Assembly (NCBI GenBank): GCA_012514915.1
Contig: JAAYZJ010000169.1
Coordinates: 1 to 8,548, forward strand
Direction of reading: 5' to 3'
Length of the DNA stretch: 8,548 nt
From: Lentisphaerota bacterium
GTDB taxonomy: Bacteria; Verrucomicrobiota; Kiritimatiellia; RFP12; JAAYLN01
The notes beneath the pieces are model-generated. The model saw nothing but the letters and a program-made list of their open reading frames with translations. It made no database searches and was not told the DNA's origin. Of this stretch, positions 1-5,688 are shown one piece after another. The first letter of the stretch is position 1, and each line of letters starts with the position of its first letter. A program made the translations under genes and the position numbers.

Positions 1-24
1 ATCCTCATCAAGCGGACCGTCCAT
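1..24 (-). CDS. Possible start of a divergent gene (first 8 codons only)
   Basis: An open minus-strand frame runs off the left edge. Its best start is the ATG at 24-22, because AGGA lies 7 nt upstream of it on that strand; it would begin MDGPLDED. In-frame ATGs at 51 and 75 give a slightly longer peptide but have no ribosome binding site. A good minus-strand promoter at 150-178 supports a leftward gene. Eight codons are too few to identify a product or to prove that this is coding. Confidence 0.25.
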
Positions 25-303
25 GAGAAAGTCCTGCCGCGACAACGGCATGGCTGGAGAGGCGGGGAACGGCATGTAGGATGTTGCCGTATCGTTCCCG
101 CGGGGAAGGCACGGCCGCGGTGGCGGCCTGTGGTCGGCAACGGGTCAAGAGTATGGGGCAACGCGGCCGGTGTGTCAAGCAGTGAGCCATTGACTTTCGG
201 CCATCGTTCTGTCACGCTTTTCGACCGGTGCCGTTCGCGCGGAAGACGTGGTTGCGCGGATCGGCTGAAAGCGTGCGGATGACCGTGAAGAGAACGGAGC
301 AGG
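25..303. other. Divergent intergenic region upstream of the operon
   Basis: No convincing gene lies here; the short reading frames give compositionally odd, Arg/Pro-rich peptides. The region holds the minus-strand promoter at 150-178 and, back to back with it, TTGACT at 190-195 on the plus strand. The latter could be a -35 for the operon, but no good -10 follows 16-18 nt downstream. The two -35-like boxes form a 5-bp inverted repeat (GTCAA 174-178, TTGAC 190-194) with an 11-nt gap. That could simply be back-to-back promoters, or an operator half-site pair. Confidence 0.4.
150..178 (-). promoter_or_regulatory. Sigma70-type promoter for the leftward divergent gene
   Basis: Reading the minus strand, a perfect -35 box TTGACA (178-173) is followed by a 17-nt spacer and the -10-like box CATACT (155-150, 4 of 6 matches to TATAAT). 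Transcription would start near 143 and leave a leader of about 120 nt before the ATG at 24. A perfect -35 at ideal spacing is unlikely by chance in DNA this GC-rich, but the -10 is only moderate. Confidence 0.45.
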
Positions 304-1833
304 ATGAGAAGCGTCGAGGTGATCTCGGGCCGCCAGGCGGCGGCGCGCATTCCAGACGGGGCGACCGTCGCGACGGGCGGCTTTGTCGGCTGCACGCATC
401 CCGAGGGGCTGACCGCCGCCGTGGAGGCCGCGTTTCTGGAAAGCGGGCATCCCCGCGGCCTGACGCTCGTCTATGCCGCGGGCCAGGGCGACGGCAAGAC
501 GCGCGGGTTGAACCATTTCGGACACGAGGGGATGCTCAAGCGCGTCGTGGGCGGCCACTGGAACCTCGCCCCGGCCATGGGCCGGCTGGCGATGCAGAAC
601 AAGATCGAGGCCTACAACTTCCCGCAGGGGGTGATCAGCCACCTGTTCCGCGAGATCGCCGCCGGCAATCCGGGGCGGATTACCCACATCGGTCTCAACA
701 CGTTCGTCGATCCGCGCCAGGACGGCGGCAAGTTGAACGCCTGCACGACGGAAGACCTCGTGGAGCTCGTCCGGCTCGCCGGTCGCGAGTGGCTGTGCTA
801 CAAGGCGTTTCCCCTCCATGTCGGGCTCCTGCGCGGGACCTCCAGCGATTCGTTCGGCAACATCTCGTTCGAGAACGAAGTCATCACGGCCGAGGCGCTC
901 TCGATCGCCCAGGCTGTGCGCAACAGCGGCGGCCAGGTCATCGTCCAGGTCGAGCGGATGACGGCGGACTACTCGCGCGATCCCCAGAAAATCGTGATTC
1001 CCGGCATTTTCGTCGATGCCGTGGTGCTGTCCGATCCCGACCACCATCACCAGACCTACGCCGAAGCGGGCAACCCCGACTATCTGCGCCAGGGGGCGAT
1101 CGACGCGCTGAACCTGCCGCGGATGGAGAGCGGTCCACGCCGCATGATCTCGCGCCGGGCCTTTCAGGAGATCGGTCGCGGCGCGATCGTCAACCTCGGC
1201 ATCGGCCTGCCGGAGGGGATCGCCCAGATCGCGCGCGAGGAGGGACGTCTCGGCGAGATGACGATGACCGTGGAATCGGGGCCGATCGGCGGCGTGCCGG
1301 CCTCGGGGTTGAGTTTCGGCGCCTCGCGTTTCCCGCAGGCGATCATCGATCAGCCCTACATGTTCGATTTCTACGACGGGGGCGGCCTCGACGTCGCGTT
1401 CCTCGGCCTGGCCGAGTGCGATGGCCACGGCAACGTGAATGTGAGCAAGTTCAATGGGCGGGTCGCCGGCGTGGGCGGTTTCATGAACATCACGCAGACC
1501 GCCCGCAAGGTGGTCTTCGCCGGAACCTTCACGGCGGGCGGCCTCGAAGTCGCCGTTGACGATGGCACGCTGCGCATCGTGCAGGAGGGGAAGATCGACA
1601 AGTTCGTCGCGGCGGTCGAGCATCTGACCTTCTCCGGGGCCTATGCCCGGCGCAAGGGGCAGCAGGTGATGTATGTGACCGAGCGGGCCGTTTTCGACCT
1701 CACCGAAGAGGGGCTGCTGCTGGTTGAAATCGCCCCCGGCATCGATCTGGAGCGCGACATTCTGGCCCACATGGCCTTCAAGCCGCGGATCAGCGCGACG
1801 CTGCGCCGCATGCCGGCCGCGGTTTTCCACTGA
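304..1833 (+). CDS. Fused alpha-beta type I CoA-transferase (propionate/acetoacetate CoA-transferase-like)
   Basis: This enzyme moves CoA between short-chain acyl-CoAs and carboxylates (acetate, propionate, acetoacetate and similar) in the cytoplasm through a glutamyl-CoA intermediate. The 509-aa protein joins both CoA-transferase domains: the N-terminal one with TGGFVG at 24-29, and the C-terminal one from about 260 to 500. It is slightly shorter than propionate CoA-transferase and YdiF (about 520-530 aa). The catalytic glutamate is Glu324 in the motif VESGPIGGVP, the same number as the known Glu324 of Clostridium propionicum Pct. A glycine turn, VGGFMN, lies at 390-395. The ATG is preceded by GGAG at 296-299, and the N-terminus aligns with the family start. 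It is the first gene of the four-gene operon, 26 nt before the thiolase. The family and mechanism are clear. The substrate is not: acetoacetate is favoured by the neighbours, propionate or lactate by the family. Confidence 0.9.
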   Translation: MRSVEVISGRQAAARIPDGATVATGGFVGCTHPEGLTAAVEAAFLESGHPRGLTLVYAAGQGDGKTRGLNHFGHEGMLKRVVGGHWNLAPAMGRLAMQNKIEAYNFPQGVISHLFREIAAGNPGRITHIGLNTFVDPRQDGGKLNACTTEDLVELVRLAGREWLCYKAFPLHVGLLRGTSSDSFGNISFENEVITAEALSIAQAVRNSGGQVIVQVERMTADYSRDPQKIVIPGIFVDAVVLSDPDHHHQTYAEAGNPDYLRQGAIDALNLPRMESGPRRMISRRAFQEIGRGAIVNLGIGLPEGIAQIAREEGRLGEMTMTVESGPIGGVPASGLSFGASRFPQAIIDQPYMFDFYDGGGLDVAFLGLAECDGHGNVNVSKFNGRVAGVGGFMNITQTARKVVFAGTFTAGGLEVAVDDGTLRIVQEGKIDKFVAAVEHLTFSGAYARRKGQQVMYVTERAVFDLTEEGLLLVEIAPGIDLERDILAHMAFKPRISATLRRMPAAVFH

Positions 1834-1859
1834 TACAGCCGAGCAATGGAGAGACGAAC

Positions 1860-3035
1860 ATGAAGCAACTATGGATAGGCGGCGCCGTCCGGACGGCGAT
1901 CGGAGATTTGAGCGGGCAGTTCGCCGGTGTCGGCGCGGTGGAACTGGGGCGCGCGGCCGTGGCGGCGAGTCTGCAACGGGCCGGCGTGGCGCCGGACGTG
2001 GTCGACGAGGTGATCCTCGGCAACGTTCTGCAGGCGGGGCAGGGGCAGAACCCGGCGCGGCAGGTCGCGATCGGCTGCGGCGTGCCGCAGGCCGTGCCGT
2101 CCTATACGGTCAACCAGGTCTGCGGCTCGGGGCTCAAGGCGATCGATCTGGCCCGCCAGGCCATCCTGCTGGGCGAGGCCGGGGTTGTCGTGGCCGGCGG
2201 CATGGAGAGCATGAGCAATGCCCCCTACATCCTGCCTGCCCTGCGGCAGGGTGCGCGGCTCGGCGATGCCACCGCGCGCGACACCATCGTGTTCGACGGT
2301 CTGAGCGACGCGTTCGGCCGCTGCCACATGGGGATGACGGCCGAGAACATCGCCGCGTCCCATGGGCTGACGCGCGACGAGCAGGACAGGTTTGCCCTGG
2401 AGAGCCAGCGGCGCTACGCGGCGGCGCTCGCCCAGGGGCGACCGGGCGAGGAGATCGTGCCGGTCGTCGTCCGGCAGCGCCGCGGCGAGATGGTCGTCGA
2501 CCGGGACGAGCATCCCCGCGCCGATGCGACGCTCGAGGCGTTGGCCCGCCTGCGCCCCGCCTTCAAGCCCGACGGCACGGTGACGGCCGGCAACGCGTCG
2601 GGGATCAACGACGGCGCCGCCGCGGTGGTGGTGACCGGGACGGCGGAGCTACTGGCGGCGGACGCGCGACGCGTGCGGCTGCGCGATGTCGTCTGCGTCG
2701 GCTGCGCGCCCGACATCATGGGGATGGGGCCGGTCGGCGCCGTGCGGAAACTGCTGGCGCGGCAGCGGCTGGCCGTGGACGATATCGATCTCTGGGAACT
2801 CAACGAGGCCTTCGCGGCCCAGTCGCTGGCGGTGTTGCGCGAGTTGCGCCTCGCCCCGGACCGGGTCAACGTGAACGGCGGCGCCATCGCCCTGGGCCAT
2901 CCGATCGGCTGTAGCGGCGCGCGCATCGTGGTGTCGCTCATTCACCAGATGAAACGGCAGCAGGCGGCGCTGGGTGTCGCGTCGCTCTGCGTGGGGGGCG
3001 GCATGGGGCTCGCCATCCTCCTGGAAAACGACTAG
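1860..3035 (+). CDS. Acetyl-CoA C-acetyltransferase (thiolase)
   Basis: This is a biosynthetic-type thiolase that interconverts two acetyl-CoA with acetoacetyl-CoA plus CoA. The 391-aa length is standard for the PhaA/AtoB group. All catalytic elements are visible: the nucleophile Cys88 in NQVCGSG, Asn315 in NEAF, His347 in GHPIGCSGAR, and the acid/base Cys377 in CVGGGMG. These sit one residue before the Zoogloea ramigera thiolase positions (89, 316, 348, 378). The ATG has GGAGAGA at 1848-1854 with 5 nt spacing. The gene lies 26 nt after the CoA-transferase and about 12 nt before the 3-hydroxybutyryl-CoA dehydrogenase, so it is almost certainly co-transcribed. With these partners it probably cleaves or makes acetoacetyl-CoA. 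A longer-chain 3-oxoacyl-CoA preference cannot be excluded from sequence alone. Confidence 0.93.
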   Translation: MKQLWIGGAVRTAIGDLSGQFAGVGAVELGRAAVAASLQRAGVAPDVVDEVILGNVLQAGQGQNPARQVAIGCGVPQAVPSYTVNQVCGSGLKAIDLARQAILLGEAGVVVAGGMESMSNAPYILPALRQGARLGDATARDTIVFDGLSDAFGRCHMGMTAENIAASHGLTRDEQDRFALESQRRYAAALAQGRPGEEIVPVVVRQRRGEMVVDRDEHPRADATLEALARLRPAFKPDGTVTAGNASGINDGAAAVVVTGTAELLAADARRVRLRDVVCVGCAPDIMGMGPVGAVRKLLARQRLAVDDIDLWELNEAFAAQSLAVLRELRLAPDRVNVNGGAIALGHPIGCSGARIVVSLIHQMKRQQAALGVASLCVGGGMGLAILLEND

Positions 3036-3040
3036 GAAGG
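3034..3040 (+). promoter_or_regulatory. Ribosome binding site that decides the dehydrogenase start
   Basis: AGGAAGG overlaps the thiolase stop codon (3033-3035). It lies 1 nt before the ATG at 3042, too close to use, and 7 nt before the in-frame ATG at 3048. The second ATG is therefore the likelier start. Confidence 0.7.
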
Positions 3041-3047
3041 CATGACC

Positions 3048-3896
3048 ATGGAACACACGATCATTGGCGTGGCGGGGTCGGGCGTGATGGGCGGGGGCAT
3101 CGCCCAGATGTTCGCGGAACACGGTTTTCAGACGCTCGTCTGGGATACTTCGGCGGAACAGGCGGCCACCGGGGTCGCCGCCATCCGCAAGCGGCTCGAC
3201 AGCGGGGTGGCCAAGGGCAAGCTGACGGCCGGGGAGGCGGCGGCGATTCTCGGCCGCATCCGGCCCGTCGCCGCGCTGGAGGAGCTGGCCCCCGCCGCCG
3301 TGGTTGTCGAGGCGGTCGTCGAGCAGGACGCGGTCAAGCGCGACCTCTACCGGCGGATCGAAGCCGTCGTGCCGCCCCGGACCGTCATCGGAACCAACAC
3401 CAGCTCGCTCGGCGTGACCGGGCTGGCACGGGCGCTCGCGCGGCCGGAACGGTTCATGGGGATCCATTTCTTCAACCCGCCGACCAAGCTGGAACTGGTG
3501 GAACTGGTGGCCACGGAGGTTCTGGCGCCGGAGGTGCTGGCCTTCGTGCGCGACCTGCTCGTGCGCTGCGGCAAGTCGCCCGTGACCGTCCGCGATTCGC
3601 CCGGCTTCATCGTCAACCGCCTGCTGCTGCCGCTGATCAACGAGGCGGCGCGGCTGGTGGACGAAGGGGTGGCCGCCCCGGCGGAAATCGATCAGGCGAT
3701 GCGGCTGGGGGCCCTCCACCCGGCGGGGCCGCTCCAGGTGGCCGATCTGATCGGGCTGGATGTCTGTCTCCGGATCCTCGAAACCCTGAGCCGCTCGCTC
3801 GACAACCCGTTCTACCGGCCGGCGCGCGCGCTGGTTGAGCGCGTCGAGGCCGGCCGCCTGGGGCGCAAGACGGGGCAGGGTTTCTACACCTATTAA
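3048..3896 (+). CDS. 3-hydroxybutyryl-CoA dehydrogenase (3-hydroxyacyl-CoA dehydrogenase family)
   Basis: The enzyme interconverts (S)-3-hydroxybutyryl-CoA and acetoacetyl-CoA with a nicotinamide cofactor. From the ATG at 3048 it is 282 aa, the usual Hbd/PaaH length; starting at 3042 would add two residues. The N-terminal Rossmann fold has the glycine loop G10-S-G12-V-M-G15, and Asp33 ends beta-strand 2, which favours NAD. Ser119 (NTSSL), His140 (GIHFFNPP), Glu152 (LVELV) and Asn190 (SPGFIVNR) keep the spacing of the human HADH residues Ser137, His158, Glu170 and Asn208, so the active site looks intact. The C-terminal dimerisation domain ends in KTGQGFYTY, as is typical. It sits in the operon between the thiolase and the SDR gene, with which it shares acetoacetyl-CoA chemistry. 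No enoyl-CoA hydratase domain is fused to it. Confidence 0.92.
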   Translation: MEHTIIGVAGSGVMGGGIAQMFAEHGFQTLVWDTSAEQAATGVAAIRKRLDSGVAKGKLTAGEAAAILGRIRPVAALEELAPAAVVVEAVVEQDAVKRDLYRRIEAVVPPRTVIGTNTSSLGVTGLARALARPERFMGIHFFNPPTKLELVELVATEVLAPEVLAFVRDLLVRCGKSPVTVRDSPGFIVNRLLLPLINEAARLVDEGVAAPAEIDQAMRLGALHPAGPLQVADLIGLDVCLRILETLSRSLDNPFYRPARALVERVEAGRLGRKTGQGFYTY

Positions 3897-3908
3897 GCGG
3901 GAGCGACG

Positions 3909-4646
3909 ATGGACCTGCAGGGAAAACGATGCCTGGTGACGGGGGCGGGACGGGGGCTCGGGCGGCAGATTGCGCGGGAACTCGCGCGGGCGGGTGCGCG
4001 CGTCCATGTCTGCGACCTCTCCGACGCGGCCCTGGACGAGGTCCGCCGGGAGGAACCGGGCTGGGACTGCCGGGTCTGCAATGTGGCCGACGAAGCCGCC
4101 GTGCAGGCCCTGTTTGCCGCGGTCGCCGCGGAGGGGCCGCTCGATGTGCTGGTCAACAACGCCGGAATCACCCGCGACGGGCTGCTGCTCAAACGCGGCG
4201 ACGACGGCATACGGACGCTGCCGCTCGAGCAGTTCCGGGCGGTGGTCGACGTCAACCTGACGGGCGTCTTCCTCTGCGCGCGCGAGGCGGCGCGGGCGAT
4301 GGCGGCGCGGGGCGGGGTCATCGTCAACCTCTCGTCGGTGTCGCGGGCGGGCAACGTCGGCCAGACGGCCTATTCGGCCACCAAGGCGGGCGTCGATGCC
4401 ATGACGGTGACCTGGAGCAAGGAGCTGGCCCGCTACGGCATCCGCTGCGTGGCCGTCGCGCCCGGCTACACGAACACCGAGATGGTCGCCGCCATCCGGC
4501 CGGAGATCCTCGACAAGATCAAGGCTCAGGTGCCGCTGCGCCGGCTCGGCGAGATGGACGAGATCGCCCGGACGATCCGGTTTGTCGTCGAGAACGACTT
4601 CGTCAACGGCAAGGTGATCGAGGTCGACGGCGGCCTGCGGATCTAA
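3909..4646 (+). CDS. SDR-family 3-hydroxyacyl/3-oxoacyl dehydrogenase (FabG/PhaB-like)
   Basis: This is a classical short-chain dehydrogenase of 245 aa. It has the cofactor motif TGAGRGLG (11-18), NNAG (83-86) and the catalytic tetrad Asn116, Ser142, Tyr155 and Lys159 (YSATK). Asp36 at the end of beta-strand 2 suggests NAD(H) rather than the NADP(H) of biosynthetic FabG. The segment around SSVSRAGNVGQ and the end EVDGGLRI resemble a subgroup usually annotated as 3-oxoacyl-ACP reductase. The ATG follows GGGAG at 3899-3903 by 5 nt and lies 12 nt after the previous gene. Given its partners it may act on 3-hydroxybutyrate, (R)-3-hydroxybutyryl-CoA or a related 3-hydroxyacyl substrate. A housekeeping fatty-acid role is less likely because no other fatty-acid synthesis gene is nearby. 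The family is certain; the substrate is inferred. Confidence 0.87.
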   Translation: MDLQGKRCLVTGAGRGLGRQIARELARAGARVHVCDLSDAALDEVRREEPGWDCRVCNVADEAAVQALFAAVAAEGPLDVLVNNAGITRDGLLLKRGDDGIRTLPLEQFRAVVDVNLTGVFLCAREAARAMAARGGVIVNLSSVSRAGNVGQTAYSATKAGVDAMTVTWSKELARYGIRCVAVAPGYTNTEMVAAIRPEILDKIKAQVPLRRLGEMDEIARTIRFVVENDFVNGKVIEVDGGLRI

Positions 4647-4672
4647 GCGCGGGCGCCCCGGCCGCCGTCACG

Positions 4673-5599
4673 TCACAAACCGTATTCCGCCGGCCGGAAA
4701 CGGGTGGTGTCGACCTCGCCCAGCATGCGGTCGATGAAAGCCCCTTCGGAGGCAGGCAGGCCATCAAGCGCGTCGGTCAGAGTGTCGAGCCACGGTTTCT
4801 CGCGGTCGGTCACGCGCAGGAGGCCGTCGGCGACCCCCTCCCGGATGGAGGCGATGGCCTCGCGGGCGGCCGCGATTCCCGCCTGGTATGGGTCGCCGGC
4901 CGCGACGATGGCCTTGGCGATGCGCAGGGCGTTGACCGGCGCCAGCACCCAGGCCTGCGGATCGAGCCCCGCGTCGCTGCGCACCAGCCAGTCCCGCAGG
5001 CGCCCGGCGCCGCCGTCCGCCGCCGCCACGTTCATCAGGCGGCAGTCGTAGACGAGCTGCTCCAGCGAGCAGGTCGGCGCCATGCCGGCCAGCAGCTTGA
5101 GATGCTGCACCGATTCATTGCTCCAGGTGTCGCAGCAGGCGGCGGCGATGTTGCCGACGGGGCTGAAATGGGCGCAGGCCGCCGTTTTGCCCTCCATGGC
5201 CATTGGATAGCCGGTAATGGCCTTGAGGATGACATTCTCGTAGCCGCAGTCCTTTCCGGGGCCTTGCGCGCCGCAGGCGTAGGCGACCAGCGAGCGCACG
5301 GCCGTCACCGCGCGAACCACCGCCGCGAAGACGCGTGGAATGTAGTGCTTCTCCGCCAGCACCATCGCCGTGTTGCCGAAACCGCAGGCGGTGTCGCCCG
5401 CCGCGACCGCGCCGTGCCGGGCGGCAATGGCGGCGATCTCCGTCCACAGGAAGCGCATGTCCCGTACCCCGAGCACGCAAAGCGAGAAGATCACCGCCGG
5501 CAAGTCGCAGTTGGTCAGCGCCTCGTCATGCGTCTCCTTGCCGCCGACCGACTCGATGCTCAGCAGTTCCGCGCCGGCACCCGCCGCCCCGTCGAACGT
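4673..5599 (-). pseudogene. mtaB: 5'-truncated methanol:corrinoid methyltransferase
   Basis: MtaB takes the methyl group of methanol at a zinc site and gives it to the corrinoid protein MtaC. Here 308 codons are open from a TAG at 5602-5600 (minus strand) to the TGA at 4675-4673. The protein is recognisable by LSIESVGGKE, DTACGFGNTAMVLAEK, GPGKDCGYEN, MAMEGKTAACAH and LVYDCRLMN. The likely zinc Glu (5554-5552) and the Cys of DTAC (5386-5384) are 56 residues apart, the spacing of Glu164 and Cys220 in Methanosarcina barkeri MtaB. The third ligand is probably the Cys at 5248-5246. MtaB is about 460 aa, so the first 150 or so residues of the barrel are absent. Beyond 5600 the sequence becomes the AT-rich gyrA promoter region, with no MtaB-like frame. 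The only late starts (TTG 5503, ATG 5458) would drop the zinc Glu. No mtaA or mtaC is nearby. A recent deletion or an assembly join are both possible. Confidence 0.85.
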
Positions 5600-5615
5600 C
5601 TACCCCGTCTACCCC
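5598..5615. repeat. 9-bp tandem duplication at the mtaB breakpoint
   Basis: GTCTACCCC occurs twice head to tail (5598-5606 and 5607-5615), exactly where the mtaB homology ends. On the minus strand the first copy contains the TAG that closes the frame. It may be a rearrangement scar or replication slippage. Confidence 0.7.
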
Positions 5616-5629
5616 CCTGTCAATTTGTC

Positions 5630-5658
5630 TGGTTTTCCCCCTTATTTAGTCTTATACT
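5630..5658 (+). promoter_or_regulatory. Probable gyrA promoter
   Basis: TATACT at 5653-5658 matches the -10 consensus at 5 of 6 positions. It lies in the only clearly AT-rich stretch of the window, directly before gyrA. The -35 at ideal spacing is weak (TGGTTT, 5630-5635, 17-nt spacer). A better hexamer, TTGTCT (5625-5630), is 22 nt away, too far. Transcription would start near 5665 and leave a leader of about 24 nt. Confidence 0.5.
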
Positions 5659-5673
5659 GTTCGTCGACAATTG

Positions 5674-5680
5674 AAAAGGT
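5674..5680 (+). promoter_or_regulatory. gyrA ribosome binding site (decides the start)
   Basis: AAAAGGT, with AAGG at 5676-5679, lies 9 nt before the ATG at 5689. The longer frame from the TTG at 5671 would place this site inside the coding sequence with nothing upstream of the TTG, so the ATG at 5689 is preferred. Confidence 0.65.
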
Positions 5681-5688
5681 TGCTGACT

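Larger units (their letters stand above)
304..4646 (+). other. Four-gene C4 acyl-CoA operon
   Basis: CoA-transferase, thiolase, 3-hydroxybutyryl-CoA dehydrogenase and SDR dehydrogenase run in one direction with gaps of 26, 12 and 12 nt, and each has its own purine-rich ribosome binding site. There is no internal terminator or AT-rich promoter-like stretch. The joint chemistry links a free short-chain acid, 3-hydroxybutyryl-CoA, acetoacetyl-CoA and acetyl-CoA. The operon meets the minus-strand mtaB remnant tail to tail with only 26 nt between stop codons, and I see no intrinsic terminator in that gap. Confidence 0.8.

Noticed and set aside
190..218. Plus-strand promoter for the operon starting at TTGACT
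   Set aside because: No -10 better than 2 of 6 matches lies 16-18 nt downstream, so it is mentioned only as part of the control region.
175..1830. 551-codon minus-strand frame opposite the CoA-transferase gene, and a 443-codon plus-strand frame at 228-1559
   Set aside because: Both are shadows of the CoA-transferase, rich in Arg/Gly/His/Pro with no recognisable motif.
4647..4672. GC-rich spacer between the convergent SDR and mtaB genes as a bidirectional terminator
   Set aside because: It can form only an imperfect short stem and has no T-run on either side.
4673..5503. Intact 276-aa gene starting at the TTG at 5503
   Set aside because: MtaB homology continues upstream in the same frame to 5599, including the likely zinc Glu, so the TTG is an internal codon and not a true start.
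3929..5674. 581-codon plus-strand frame spanning the SDR gene and the mtaB region
   Set aside because: It crosses two real genes on opposite strands, and its composition is that of a GC-rich shadow frame.
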